Below, piece after piece: positions 19,657 to 29,317 of a DNA stretch of 64,000 nt; positions within the stretch are counted from its first letter, which is position 1; each line of letters begins with the position of its first letter. The DNA lies in assembly GCF_001550135.1 (NCBI RefSeq), contig NZ_LRUE01000016.1, positions 62,001-126,000 of the forward strand. The letters run 5' to 3'. The notes under the pieces were generated by a model. It did no database searches. It saw nothing but the letters and a program-made list of their open reading frames with translations, and had not been told where the DNA came from. A program made the translations under genes and the position numbers. Source of the DNA: Pseudoalteromonas shioyasakiensis. GTDB lineage: Bacteria > Pseudomonadota > Gammaproteobacteria > Enterobacterales > Alteromonadaceae.

Positions 19657-21684
19657 TTATCGTTCGCGTACTAAACGGAAACCGATATAGTTTGCACGAA
19701 AATCTGGCGCTAAGATTAAGCGCGTTGATACGCGTGCTAGGCTAGGAGCAAAATTCCATGCACCGCCTCGAACAGCCACATCAGACTGTCCTGACTTTTT
19801 GTTTGTCCATTCCCACACATTACCTACTGTATCGTATAGGCCAAATGCGTTAGGAGAAAACGACCCTGTTGGTGCAGCGCTCTTGTTTGACCATTCGCTA
19901 CCACACCAGCCACAGTTCGCTAAATTTTTACCAATTTCGTTACCCCAAGGGTATTCAGTTTCTTTACCTGCACGTGCAGCGTATTCCCACTCAACCTCAT
20001 TTGGTAAACGAAACAGCTGGCCTGTTTGACCCGATAACCAATCAGCATACGCTTTGGCATCGTTATAAGTTAAACACACCGCCGGAAAATCACTTTCTTG
20101 ATCAAAGCCTGGGTTGCGCCAGTTTAAGGTTGCTTCCCACACTGGTTCGCCATTTAAGTAATACGCACAGCCGCGATCTTTTTCTGCTTCTGTTTTATAG
20201 CCGGTATTCGCAACGAATTGCTCATACTCACCAACGCTTACTTCTTTGCTTTGCATTGCAAATGAGTTAGCAATGGTTTTTTCTACCACTGGGCGCTCAT
20301 TCGCTAACCCATTGCCGTTAATGTCACCCATCTTAAATTTACCAGCGGGAATAACTACAATGCTGGCAGAACTGGTTTTATTAACAATACTTGCAACAGG
20401 TGCTGTTACAGGTTGCTCTGGTGCCGCAGTCACTTCAGCAACAACAGGCTCTGGCACTTTAACTAGGTTTGCATTAATGGTTTGTGCTTTACGCAGATCA
20501 ATTCGCGCTTTATAGCTTTTGTAGCCACGTTTGCGAATTTCAATATCATGAAAACCTTTTGGTAATGATGTCGTTAACCTAGTTGCACCATAGCTAACAC
20601 CATCAATAAACACTTCGTCGTCATAAACATTTGAACGCAGTGTTAATTCAACCATTTTAGATTTTTTTAGATCAGGTAATGGTTCAACCTTTATTGGCTT
20701 TTTTACAGAATAATCGCTTACTGGTTGCTCACTCATACGTGAAACCGATACCACCTGCCCATTATCCTGAGAGTCACTGAATGTTAACTGACTATCTGAA
20801 TAGGTAGTGCCGTAGCTTGGCTGAAAGTTACCAGCCAGTGGCGTGCCATAGTCAGCACAAAAACGATTATCTAAGTTAAGTAAGCTACATAAACGGCTGC
20901 TGTTTACATCACCGCGCATCGTCACACTTAAGTTAACGTTGTAGTTACCTTGACCACTGAACGCGCTGTTCACGACATGGCTACTTAAAATCTTAACTTG
21001 TGCACCGGCAAGGTTACGTTTTGGCTCAACTAAACGCTCTTCAGTTAAGTTAGCAAAAATCTGGTCTACAAAACGTTTAGTGGCTTTTTGTAAGCCCATT
21101 TGTTGGCCACGTTGTTCACAGGCAGCAAGTGTTTCGGTGCGCTTACAGTTAATCGTGTGATTAACCTCTAATGTGCCTTCACGAGTGAATTCGTTACGTA
21201 AACGCTCAACACGTGCCGTTGCTAACTGCTCTTTTAAACTTTCTAAGGTGTTTAACTGGGTGTGCTTTGATACACGAATTTGCTCAATGTCTTTTCTATG
21301 TGAAGCAATTGCCGCCAATTGCATCGAAATATCATCTTTGTTTTGTTTGTGATCAACCACAGCTTTTTGATAGCGCGACTGCGCATTGCTGATATCAAGA
21401 GTTGGGTCATCAATAAGTCGGCGGTACATCTCGTTCATTGCATCTAGCGCTTGGTTTTTTTCTTTATCTAGCTCAGTTGAGCGGGCGCGCAATAATTCGA
21501 GTTGTTTTTGTAACTGACTTTCTTCTTTTAGGTGTTTTTCGAGGATTAAGGTCGAGTTATCGTATTCGGCTTGTTTTTTACTGATCTCTGATTCAATGCC
21601 AGTTACCGTAGCAGTATCTTGTGCAAATGCACTAGTTGCTAGCAAACTAACTGAAATTAACAGAGATAAAGGAGCAATTCGCAT
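19657..21684 (-). CDS. Secreted protein with coiled coil, PEGA-like region and FGE-sulfatase-like domain
   Basis: A 675-residue exported protein. A signal peptide (RIAPLSLLISVSLLATSAFA) is followed by a long charged coiled coil (about residues 30-180), a cysteine-containing middle region, a PEGA-like beta repeat (about 350-420, with EVFIDGVSYGATRLTTSLPKG) and a C-terminal FGE-sulfatase/SUMF1-type fold (about 445-675, with VVIPAGKFKMG, FRLPNEVEWEYAARAG, GLYDTVGNVWEWT and VRGGAWNF). The cysteine pair used by true formylglycine-generating enzymes, which follows the RGGSW-type motif, is absent: the sequence there is RGGAWNFAPSLARVSTR. It is therefore unlikely to be a sulfatase activator; a structural, binding or other role is possible. 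I start at the ATG at 21684, which gives the best signal peptide; ATG 21693 is an alternative. Confidence 0.85.
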   Translation of the reverse strand: MRIAPLSLLISVSLLATSAFAQDTATVTGIESEISKKQAEYDNSTLILEKHLKEESQLQKQLELLRARSTELDKEKNQALDAMNEMYRRLIDDPTLDISNAQSRYQKAVVDHKQNKDDISMQLAAIASHRKDIEQIRVSKHTQLNTLESLKEQLATARVERLRNEFTREGTLEVNHTINCKRTETLAACEQRGQQMGLQKATKRFVDQIFANLTEERLVEPKRNLAGAQVKILSSHVVNSAFSGQGNYNVNLSVTMRGDVNSSRLCSLLNLDNRFCADYGTPLAGNFQPSYGTTYSDSQLTFSDSQDNGQVVSVSRMSEQPVSDYSVKKPIKVEPLPDLKKSKMVELTLRSNVYDDEVFIDGVSYGATRLTTSLPKGFHDIEIRKRGYKSYKARIDLRKAQTINANLVKVPEPVVAEVTAAPEQPVTAPVASIVNKTSSASIVVIPAGKFKMGDINGNGLANERPVVEKTIANSFAMQSKEVSVGEYEQFVANTGYKTEAEKDRGCAYYLNGEPVWEATLNWRNPGFDQESDFPAVCLTYNDAKAYADWLSGQTGQLFRLPNEVEWEYAARAGKETEYPWGNEIGKNLANCGWCGSEWSNKSAAPTGSFSPNAFGLYDTVGNVWEWTNKKSGQSDVAVRGGAWNFAPSLARVSTRLILAPDFRANYIGFRLVRER

Positions 21685-21922
21685 ATATTCCATTCCCAAA
21701 AAGCGGCAATTATTTGGTCATTATTATTTTTTTATAATTAAACTCTTATGCTATGTACTTGCAAGGCAAAACACAAGCTTTGTTCAATTATTATCTGAGT
21801 TTACATCTATTACCTTAGTTGATGCCAGTAAATAACAAAATCATTTGAGTTTAATTGACTAATTTCTATCTGTAAGACGACTTTGCTACAATAAGACGTG
21901 TTTTTTTACGAAAATTAATGCC

Positions 21923-22822
21923 GTGAATAGTTCTTTTGAATCACCAGTACAAACAATTCATCACCCCTTATTAGCTGCACGTAAAATTCAGCTGAGCATC
22001 AAGCGAGATGATCTTATTCATCCGCAAATTAGTGGCAACAAATGGCGTAAGCTAAAGTTTAACTTAGATGTTATGCAGCAACAGGGTAAATCTGAACTAC
22101 TCACTTTTGGTGGCGCGTTTTCAAATCATATTCATGCCACGGCAACTGCAGGTAAACTATTTGGCTTTAAAACCCACGGTATTATTCGCGGCCCTGAGCT
22201 AGACGAAGCAAATCCAACACTCAACTACGCAAAGCAATGCGGTATGAGCTTACACCCAGTAAATCGAATTACTTACCGCTTAAGGCACGACCAAACGTAT
22301 TTAGCACAGTTACAAGCGCAGTTTCCGAATGCCTACATATTGCCAGAAGGCGGCACTAACACAGCCGCACTTTTAGGCTGTAAAGAATTAGCGCAAAGCC
22401 TACCAAGCTCTGATGTGATTGTTTGCCCAACTGGTAGTGGCGGCACACTAGCAGGTTTAATCGAAGGTGCACCACAACACACAAAGCTGTTAGGTGTCGC
22501 AGTACTAAAGCAAGCGCACTACTTAATTGATGAGATAAAGCAGCTAAGTAATAAAGCAAATCAGCAACAAAACTGGCAGCTGCTTTGCGACTTTCATGAT
22601 GGTGGTTACGGAAAGTTTAGCGATGACTTGTGGCAATTTTGCCAAACCTTTAGTGAGCAGCACGTAATCCCGCTTGAGCCAATCTACAGCGGCAAAATGC
22701 TCTATGCCGTTTGGCAATTAATAGAGCAAGGTTACTTTAGTCAAGGAACGCATATCATTGCAGTTCATACTGGTGGGCTACAAGGTTTAGACGGCCTTAA
22801 GTACCGAGGGCTAATTGACTAG
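21923..22822 (+). CDS. PLP-dependent ACC deaminase / D-cysteine desulfhydrase family protein
   Basis: The 299 residues match the tryptophan-synthase-beta-like PLP fold, in the 1-aminocyclopropane-1-carboxylate deaminase / D-cysteine desulfhydrase family. The lysine expected to bind PLP is in SGNKWRKLK (about residue 42), the LTFGGAFSNHIHATA block follows, and the phosphate-binding loop is PTGSGGTLAGL. Substrate cannot be assigned; D-cysteine or another D-amino acid is plausible. The start is GTG at 21923, as ATG 21919 is out of frame. The gene converges with the CsrD-like gene and their stop codons overlap by four bases. It is the only plus-strand gene between mreB and the chemoreceptor. Confidence 0.87.
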   Translation: MNSSFESPVQTIHHPLLAARKIQLSIKRDDLIHPQISGNKWRKLKFNLDVMQQQGKSELLTFGGAFSNHIHATATAGKLFGFKTHGIIRGPELDEANPTLNYAKQCGMSLHPVNRITYRLRHDQTYLAQLQAQFPNAYILPEGGTNTAALLGCKELAQSLPSSDVIVCPTGSGGTLAGLIEGAPQHTKLLGVAVLKQAHYLIDEIKQLSNKANQQQNWQLLCDFHDGGYGKFSDDLWQFCQTFSEQHVIPLEPIYSGKMLYAVWQLIEQGYFSQGTHIIAVHTGGLQGLDGLKYRGLID

Positions 22823-24543
22823 CTGTAAGGTGTAATATCCGCCAGTTTTTGCAATGGCTCAGCAAAGTAAAAGCCTTGAGCCGCAATGATCCCTAGGTTT
22901 TTTAAGGTCGCAAGTTCGTTCTGTGTTTCTACTCCAACCGCATAAACAGGAAAGTTTAGCTCAGTACCCTTAGAAATTATTTGCTTTACAATTTTTTGCT
23001 GTTGGGTGTTGGTATCTATATTGTGTATCAGTTCAAATGCTAACTTAATACTGCATACATTTTTGATATTTCTATAAGTTGCTATATGTTCTGCGCTACG
23101 CACGTTATCAATAACAATACCAGCAGACAGTTTCTCTAAACATTCAAACTGTTCACTGAGCTTTTTATGCTGTTTTAGATAATCGTCTTCGCTTAGTTCA
23201 AATTGCAATTTGTCTGCGCTATTAAACCCTTCCATTTGCTGTTTAAACCACAGCCAAAACTCGTCATTAAACCAGTTCATTGCGTGTAAGTTTATACTCA
23301 CCGTTAATGAGCCCGTTTCGTTCAGCAGCATTTTCTTCACTTGAGAAATCACAGTTTGGTCCAATAACAAGACATCTTTTTTACTACTCATGTGAGGAAT
23401 AAAATGCCGAGCCGCAAGCAAGCCTAAACTCTTGTGGCGAATACGGATCAACGCCTCATGCTGTAAAATATCGCCTGTTTGTAAGTCGAACAGAGGCTGA
23501 AAAAACAACATAAAATGTTTTTTCTTTATGTACTCAAATAGGTGTTCTTTACTATCAGCAAGCATGCTTGACTGGGTATGGCCAAAGGGTAAGCGATGAA
23601 TGTGCTGCCAAGCACTTTGTTTCGCCAGCGCTAATGCTGATTTAGTAAGCTGATAAACCACAGCCTGATCAGCCCCTGTGCGGTAATTACACACACCAAT
23701 TTTTATATCTGCACGAGACAAGTCACTACGATAATTTAAACAAGCTTGATATATAACCTGATGTAATCGCTTAGTGTATTTATCAACTTCGGTGGCAGGC
23801 ACACTGTTTAAGGTCATGGCAATACCACCCGATGGCAATAATTTCACAGAGCGATTTACAAGTTCACCAAATCCTTTTGCTATGACTAACTTAAAGTAAT
23901 TATCAACGTCGAGGTTAGCAGGGAAAGGGTTCTTCCAAAAGAATAGCGCAAACAAATGGTTATAGTTTGTTGGTACACCATACAAAATATTTAAATCCTG
24001 ATGACCTAATGGTTTAGGTGATGCAACTTTCTTGGCTGTAACCTGAGTGCTTAATTGTTCAAATGGTTTGCTCAGCGGTTTTTCTGTAATTGCTAATTGC
24101 TTGAACATTTTTTTCCACCAGCGGAAGCCCCAATACCCAGTGCCAAGCAATATTAAATTTAGGAAAATAAATAAGTGACTTTCGACCAGCCAAGAAGGCC
24201 AATGAAATAAACGCAAATTAACCGTTTTATAGCTAAATACCTCTTGCTCTAAGTCGATAAAGTTTGCAAAGTTATGTGGTACATCACTAGCGCTCATTGC
24301 AAAGCCTTGGCTTTTAACTAAGGTAGCAATAATATCTTGCGAGGCAATCGGGTCGAGGTTTAATTCATACACTTGTTTGGCAAGCTCTGTACCCGTGCGA
24401 TGAACTTTGTCGTGCAACACATCACTTAAGAAAATATTAAAAACAACTAATAGCAAAAAAGCGGCCGCCACATAGATGACCACCGGTTGCTTTATTTGTG
24501 AAGCTAAGTCTCGTTTCATTTCACAGGTTAGTTGCTTAAACAT
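22819..24543 (-). CDS. CsrD-like membrane protein with degenerate GGDEF and EAL domains
   Basis: Two membrane segments (about residues 19-39 and 121-141 from this start) flank a roughly 80-residue periplasmic loop. A GGDEF-like region follows (about 190-320) in which the GGDEF motif is replaced (LLPSGGIAM). The C-terminal EAL-like domain keeps EAL (in QHEALIRIR), the asparagine of SINLH and the glutamate of FELSE, but DDFG has become DNVR, KID has become KLA and AEGVE has become AVGVE. It should not make or cleave c-di-GMP. In E. coli csrD, which encodes a degenerate GGDEF/EAL protein directing CsrB/C decay through RNase E, lies next to mreB; this gene is two genes from mreB, so orthology is likely but not proven. 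The start is uncertain: TTG 24561 and ATG 24519 are alternatives. Confidence 0.78.
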   Translation of the reverse strand: MFKQLTCEMKRDLASQIKQPVVIYVAAAFLLLVVFNIFLSDVLHDKVHRTGTELAKQVYELNLDPIASQDIIATLVKSQGFAMSASDVPHNFANFIDLEQEVFSYKTVNLRLFHWPSWLVESHLFIFLNLILLGTGYWGFRWWKKMFKQLAITEKPLSKPFEQLSTQVTAKKVASPKPLGHQDLNILYGVPTNYNHLFALFFWKNPFPANLDVDNYFKLVIAKGFGELVNRSVKLLPSGGIAMTLNSVPATEVDKYTKRLHQVIYQACLNYRSDLSRADIKIGVCNYRTGADQAVVYQLTKSALALAKQSAWQHIHRLPFGHTQSSMLADSKEHLFEYIKKKHFMLFFQPLFDLQTGDILQHEALIRIRHKSLGLLAARHFIPHMSSKKDVLLLDQTVISQVKKMLLNETGSLTVSINLHAMNWFNDEFWLWFKQQMEGFNSADKLQFELSEDDYLKQHKKLSEQFECLEKLSAGIVIDNVRSAEHIATYRNIKNVCSIKLAFELIHNIDTNTQQQKIVKQIISKGTELNFPVYAVGVETQNELATLKNLGIIAAQGFYFAEPLQKLADITPYS

Positions 24544-24760
24544 ATACAAAGTGTTGTTCAAGAACCCTATAAATACAAGGCTACAGGGCGATTTAAAGCA
24601 ATATCAGAAATATCCTAGAACCAGCGCTGTCAAAAGTTTTGTAATTTTAAACACCTAGCAAAAACAGTTAATGAGAATTATTTTGTAACCGACAAACTGC
24701 TACTTAAAGAGTAGTAAGAAAGTTTGCAGTGCTAAAGCTTCTCCAAAATCAACGCAGTTG

Positions 24761-26740
24761 CTAATCAACTTTAAACACATTTAGGGCATCGGATGTTCTT
24801 TGCTGTGCATTTTCTAAATCTGTAATTAACTTCTCAAGTAACGCTAATTCGTTTTGAACATCATGCATGTTTGAAGTGATATTTTGACTTGCTTTGCTCG
24901 CTTCTTCAGCAAGCTGACTTTGCGATTCAATCGCATCGGATACCGTATTTGTTTGACTGCTCACATCAGCAATATTCGCTGTTAACGTATCTATATTCGT
25001 TAACGCTTGTTCACTGTTATCACTAACCATTTGCGTTGAGTCAGAGGTATTTTCCATATACACCTGCAACTGCTGAACCTGCTGTTTTATATCATCTAGT
25101 ACTGAAGATATTTCAGATGTAGAGTCTTGGCTACGTGTAGCTAAACCACGAACCTCATCGGCTACAACAGCAAAGCCACGGCCTTGCTCCCCTGCCCGAG
25201 CAGCTTCTATTGCCGCATTCAATGCAAGTAAATTCGTTTGCTCTGCAATGCTCGAAATCGTATCGAGTACAGATTGAATACTGTTTGTTTTAGCACTTAG
25301 GGCATCTGATTGTTCATGGGCTTGCTGTATTAACTCTGACAACGAGCTAATACTTGCTTTATTCCTACCAATAATTTGTTTAGTACTTGCAGATAGATCA
25401 TTCGCCTTTATCGTATTTTTAGAGCTCTCTTCTGCAGATACTGCTATTTGCTCTATCTGGCTATATAGCCTAGTGAAGTTGTCATGCAATGTTGCGGTCG
25501 TTGAATTAATATTTTCAACACGCTCAGATAGCTCTTTTGCAAATGTGATCAATGATTGAACACTGGATTCGCTGGTGTTATTTGCTTGCTGAACTTGCCT
25601 AATTAAATCGGTAAGCGCATCGACGAGCTCATCAACGCTTCTGGAGATTGCACCAATTTCATCACTCGAATTATCGTTAATTCTCACCGCTAAATCATGG
25701 CTGGTAGCAATAGTGCTAATCACATCTCTAACCCTAGTTACTTTTCTCGCCAGCGACTTAATAACGAATAACCCAAAAGCAAAGAACAAACCTATAAGAA
25801 TAATGGCAAAGCCACTAGTGGCATAAACCTTAGTATTTGCACTACTACGACTTTGCTCAATCAGCGACTCTAAAGCTTGCTGCTTATTTAGAATATGCTT
25901 ACGGACCTTACCTATTAACTCAGTGGAGTGAGCAAACCAATCTGATGGTGTTGGGTAACTTAAAGATAACTCACCATTTTCTTGATTAAGCTTTTCAACA
26001 ATGCTCTTTACATCTTGGTAAGTTTGCGAGTTGGTCAATTCTGCTAACCACTTTTTATCAGCATCACCTGTGAGTGTTAAAGATAGCAAAAACAAGGTTT
26101 CTTCAATATTGTGAAAATAGCTACTGACTAAGACTTGATTACTCTCAGAAATAAACTTGGAAGATAAGACACCATTCACTTTACCTCGCACTTGCCCAAG
26201 CCTCTCCTTCAATAAAGACATTTCGACTATTGCAAGACCAGAGGCGATTGCCTCACTTTGTTTGACCTGTGAGACTCGTCTGTTGGCAACATCGAGCATA
26301 AACTTATTTGAATCAGAATAGACCACAAACGCTTGTTTACCTTGCTTCTTGTCGACACTTTCTCTCAGCTCAGTGATTTTCTTATGTTTTGCTAATACCG
26401 CATTGAATAGTGTTGATGAAACCTTATGCTGCTGAGTGTAACGGGCAAATTTATCAAATGCTTTATCGACCACTACACGCTGCTGTGCAACACGCTCTTT
26501 ATTTTGACTATAACCAGAGCCAATTAGGCCTGCCGTTAAGCCTCTTTCAACAGCCGTTTCGTGAGCTATCTCATCAATCATTAAAGCTTCACGTATATAT
26601 ACAGCATCTTTCTCAACTGTGCTTTTTCTAACAAGCGACTCATTGATAACAGTATAAGACGCTGCAAACATCACAACCAAAGCAAAAGCGATAACCGCTG
26701 CAAGCGCCTGTTGAAAACTAATCTTCCTTAAAAGCTGCAT
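24761..26740 (-). CDS. Methyl-accepting chemotaxis protein with NIT-type sensor domain
   Basis: A 659-residue chemoreceptor. There is an N-terminal membrane helix (about 13-33), a periplasmic helical domain (about 35-300) with the nitrate/nitrite-sensing (NIT) signature near [19 protein letters not shown], a second membrane helix (about 305-328), a HAMP region, and the cytoplasmic signalling domain with the invariant hairpin tip [20 protein letters not shown]. The NIT similarity suggests, but does not prove, nitrate or nitrite as ligand. It stands alone, with no che genes nearby. Confidence 0.93.
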   Translation of the reverse strand: MQLLRKISFQQALAAVIAFALVVMFAASYTVINESLVRKSTVEKDAVYIREALMIDEIAHETAVERGLTAGLIGSGYSQNKERVAQQRVVVDKAFDKFARYTQQHKVSSTLFNAVLAKHKKITELRESVDKKQGKQAFVVYSDSNKFMLDVANRRVSQVKQSEAIASGLAIVEMSLLKERLGQVRGKVNGVLSSKFISESNQVLVSSYFHNIEETLFLLSLTLTGDADKKWLAELTNSQTYQDVKSIVEKLNQENGELSLSYPTPSDWFAHSTELIGKVRKHILNKQQALESLIEQSRSSANTKVYATSGFAIILIGLFFAFGLFVIKSLARKVTRVRDVISTIATSHDLAVRINDNSSDEIGAISRSVDELVDALTDLIRQVQQANNTSESSVQSLITFAKELSERVENINSTTATLHDNFTRLYSQIEQIAVSAEESSKNTIKANDLSASTKQIIGRNKASISSLSELIQQAHEQSDALSAKTNSIQSVLDTISSIAEQTNLLALNAAIEAARAGEQGRGFAVVADEVRGLATRSQDSTSEISSVLDDIKQQVQQLQVYMENTSDSTQMVSDNSEQALTNIDTLTANIADVSSQTNTVSDAIESQSQLAEEASKASQNITSNMHDVQNELALLEKLITDLENAQQRTSDALNVFKVD

Positions 26741-26827
26741 AGTTAATAATAAAGTTGTGGAATTAAGGTTCTATAAACTTAGACCAGGTTTTGAATATAG
26801 CCAATTCGGCCTATCAAATTGCTTTTA

Positions 26828-26987
26828 TACCAATCCGCTTAATTAAGTAGTCTATTTTGAGGCAATAAAACCTCGTTGATAACAAGGCAAAAACTTCGTT
26901 ATTTAGTTGTTCTAAATGAGAAATTTTTAACGCAGTTAGCGACAGGTTTAATCCCTCAAAATGATTAAGTATTATTGCGGGTTGGTA
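26828..26987. repeat. Palindromic MITE-like repeat, copy 1
   Basis: A 160-bp element whose ends are imperfect inverted repeats (TACCAATCCGC at left, GCGGGTTGGTA at right). Both halves share further inverted sequence (TTTTGAGG...CCTCAAAA) and meet at a central palindrome TTTAG-TTGTT-CTAAA. TA borders both ends. Nearly the same sequence occurs at 55683-55844 and, inverted, at 61608-61814. It carries no gene and fits a non-autonomous, TA-targeting element. Confidence 0.85.
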
Positions 26988-27014
26988 TTAGGTTAAGCAT
27001 TAACTCTCGCACAT

Positions 27015-27040
27015 AAAAAAGCCCCGCTTATGCGGGGCTT
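27015..27040 (-). terminator. Terminator after ssb
   Basis: A GC-rich 9-bp stem (AAGCCCCGC / GCGGGGCTT) with a 4-base loop, followed leftward by a T run. Confidence 0.92.
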
Positions 27041-27077
27041 CTTAAAAACTAATTACATAGTTTTGCTATATCAGCAA

Positions 27078-27767
27078 TTAGAACGGAATATCGTCATCAA
27101 AGTCGATTGGTGGTTCCATTGGGTTTGATGCGCCGCCTTGTGGTGCATTTTGTGGTTTAGGAGCAAAACCGCCTTGTTGAGGTGCGCTGCTTTGCTGCTG
27201 ACCATAACCGCCACCATATTGGTTATTACTTTGTTGTTGTGGTGCAGATTGCTGTTGTGGACGCTGTTGCTGCTGTGCTGGCGCAGACTGTTGCTGTGGA
27301 GCATAGCTATTATTACTTTGTGATTGCTGTGCACCACCGCCGTAACCGCCACCTTGTTGTTGACCACCTTGGTAACCGCCTTGTGATTGACCACCTTGAT
27401 AGCCACCACCTTGCTGCTCACCACGACCGCCTAACATTTGCATTTGACCGCCCATGTCTACCACGATTTCTGTGGTGTATTTTTCTTGGCCTGATTGATC
27501 AGTCCATTTACGCGTTTGTAAACGACCTTCAATGTATACTTGTGAACCTTTACGAAGATACTCACCAGCAACTTCTGCTAGTTTGCCAAATAACACAACA
27601 CGGTGCCATTCAGTACGCTCTTGCATTTGCCCTGTGTTTTTATCTTTCCAGCTATCTGTCGTAGCAATGCTGATATTCGCTACGCCATTGCCATTAGGCA
27701 TATAACGTACTTCTGGATCTTGGCCTAAATTACCAACCAAGATAACTTTGTTCACACCGCGTGCCAT
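27078..27767 (-). CDS. ssb: Single-stranded DNA-binding protein
   Basis: SSB coats single-stranded DNA in replication, repair and recombination. The OB fold occupies residues 1-112 (start [20 protein letters not shown]). A long linker rich in glycine and glutamine (about 113-210) follows, with repeats of the QGGYQGGQ type. The acidic C-terminal tip DFDDDIPF recruits partner proteins. At 229 residues it is longer than E. coli SSB (178) because of the linker. It lies 20 bases after the MFS gene on the same strand and is near uvrA, as in many gammaproteobacteria. The frames opposite its linker are open only because of the repetitive codons. Confidence 0.97.
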   Translation of the reverse strand: MARGVNKVILVGNLGQDPEVRYMPNGNGVANISIATTDSWKDKNTGQMQERTEWHRVVLFGKLAEVAGEYLRKGSQVYIEGRLQTRKWTDQSGQEKYTTEIVVDMGGQMQMLGGRGEQQGGGYQGGQSQGGYQGGQQQGGGYGGGAQQSQSNNSYAPQQQSAPAQQQQRPQQQSAPQQQSNNQYGGGYGQQQSSAPQQGGFAPKPQNAPQGGASNPMEPPIDFDDDIPF

Positions 27768-27787
27768 GGAACTTCTCCTATAAAACG

Positions 27788-29155
27788 TTAGATTAAACCA
27801 GCCACTTTGCGTGCTTGGTCTAGGTCAAATTCTTTATCATTAATCTTTAAATAGCTGCGATTTTCATCACAGACAACCGTTGCTTCAATTACGCCCGGTA
27901 AAGCAACAAGACGAGAAGCAAGCGCTTGTGCCTGCTGCTCTGAACTTAATTCAGTCATTAAGCTAATTATTTTACTTCTTGGTGGGACTTGCATATTCCA
28001 AGCAAGGATAAGCCATATTACCCCAACAAGTGCCGCCGCCGCAAACACTGCTTGCGCACTTAATGCTTGAGCAACGTAACCCCCTAATAAACCACCTAAA
28101 AAGGCACCAAAAAACTGCGTAGATGAAAATACTCCCATCGCAGAACCTTTCTGGTTTGCAGGGGCAATACGCGAAACAAGTGCAGGCATGGTTGCTTCTA
28201 AAAAGTTAAAAGCAATAAAGTAAACCAACATACAAATACCGATGCCAATCACCGAATCAACCCATAACGACATCGCGAGCATACTTAAAACAAGCAGCGC
28301 GATTGAGCCAATAAAGGCTTGTTTTTCTTTTTCTTTACGAATAGCCACAATCATCATTGGTGCCATCAAGAAAAACGCTAAAAACAGTACAGGGATATAT
28401 AAATACCAATGGTGGTCTGCGACTAAGCCATCTTTTATCAGCTGGCCCGGTAAGGCTACAAATACGGTAGTTAATGTAAGATGAAGCAGCATCACACCAA
28501 AATCAAGGCGTGCTAATTGTGGATGTTTAATTAGTTGCTTAATATCATCAAGGGTAGCAAGTGTGTCACCTTTTGGCGCCTTATTGACAGCATTTGGCAC
28601 TAAAAACAACACAATTAAAATACCTAAAATGGCCAGTCCTGCAGTAAGCCAAAATACTCCAGCAACTCCCCACGATGCAGCAACAATTGGCCCTAGTAGC
28701 ATAGCAATGGCAAAGCTCATACCAATACACATACCAATAACGGCCATAACTTTCGGACGCTGTTCATCACGGCTTAAATCAGAAGCAAGCGCCAATAAGG
28801 CACTGGCAATTGCCCCCATGCCTTGTAGTGCACGCCCTAGCGTAACCATTTGCACAGACTCAGCGGTTGCCGCAATAACAGAGCCAAGTGCAAACACACA
28901 AAGGCCACCAATAATCACTTTTTTACGACCAATTTTATCAGACAACCAACCCATAGGAATTTGCAGCACGGCTTGCGTTAAACCATAAGCACCAATAGCA
29001 AAGCCAATCCAAAGCGGCGAAAACCCTTCTAATTGCTGACCATAAATCGCCAATACTGGCATCAGCATAAATAGGCCAAGCATACGGAATGCAAAGACGC
29101 TCGCCAACGAAACGGCAGCGCGTTTTTCTCGAGAGTTGAGTGAAGATGCTGTCAT
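27788..29155 (-). CDS. MFS transporter with C-terminal YAM-like domain (YajR-like)
   Basis: A 455-residue major facilitator protein with 12 predicted membrane helices; the motif-A region between helices 2 and 3 reads [13 protein letters not shown]. The last 65 or so residues form a soluble domain ([20 protein letters not shown]) resembling the ferredoxin-like YAM domain of E. coli YajR, a proton-driven exporter of the same length. Substrate unknown. It is upstream of ssb with a 20-base gap and divergent from uvrA. Confidence 0.88.
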   Translation of the reverse strand: MTASSLNSREKRAAVSLASVFAFRMLGLFMLMPVLAIYGQQLEGFSPLWIGFAIGAYGLTQAVLQIPMGWLSDKIGRKKVIIGGLCVFALGSVIAATAESVQMVTLGRALQGMGAIASALLALASDLSRDEQRPKVMAVIGMCIGMSFAIAMLLGPIVAASWGVAGVFWLTAGLAILGILIVLFLVPNAVNKAPKGDTLATLDDIKQLIKHPQLARLDFGVMLLHLTLTTVFVALPGQLIKDGLVADHHWYLYIPVLFLAFFLMAPMMIVAIRKEKEKQAFIGSIALLVLSMLAMSLWVDSVIGIGICMLVYFIAFNFLEATMPALVSRIAPANQKGSAMGVFSSTQFFGAFLGGLLGGYVAQALSAQAVFAAAALVGVIWLILAWNMQVPPRSKIISLMTELSSEQQAQALASRLVALPGVIEATVVCDENRSYLKINDKEFDLDQARKVAGLI

Positions 29156-29317
29156 GAATTACTGATCTTGCTGTCTATTAAAATTTGAGCGTGGATTCTA
29201 CCACAAGCGAAAACTAAATAATCACCTGTAAGTGATGATTTTTTCTTTGATCAAGGATTAATCTTATCGCGTATTATGAGATACTGAAAAAATAATTAGG
29301 TAATAAAACGAGATAGC

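Noticed and set aside
27182-27664. Long open frame antisense to ssb
   Set aside because: It is open because the glycine/glutamine-rich linker uses repetitive codons. No ribosome site or family similarity; a shadow of ssb.
29156-29317. Possible SOS (LexA) box upstream of uvrA
   Set aside because: I looked for CTGT-N8-ACAG. There is CTGTAAGTGATG and CTGTCTATTAAA but neither has the second half-site. A small inverted repeat (ATCAC-CTGTAA-GTGAT) is present, without a regulator I can name.
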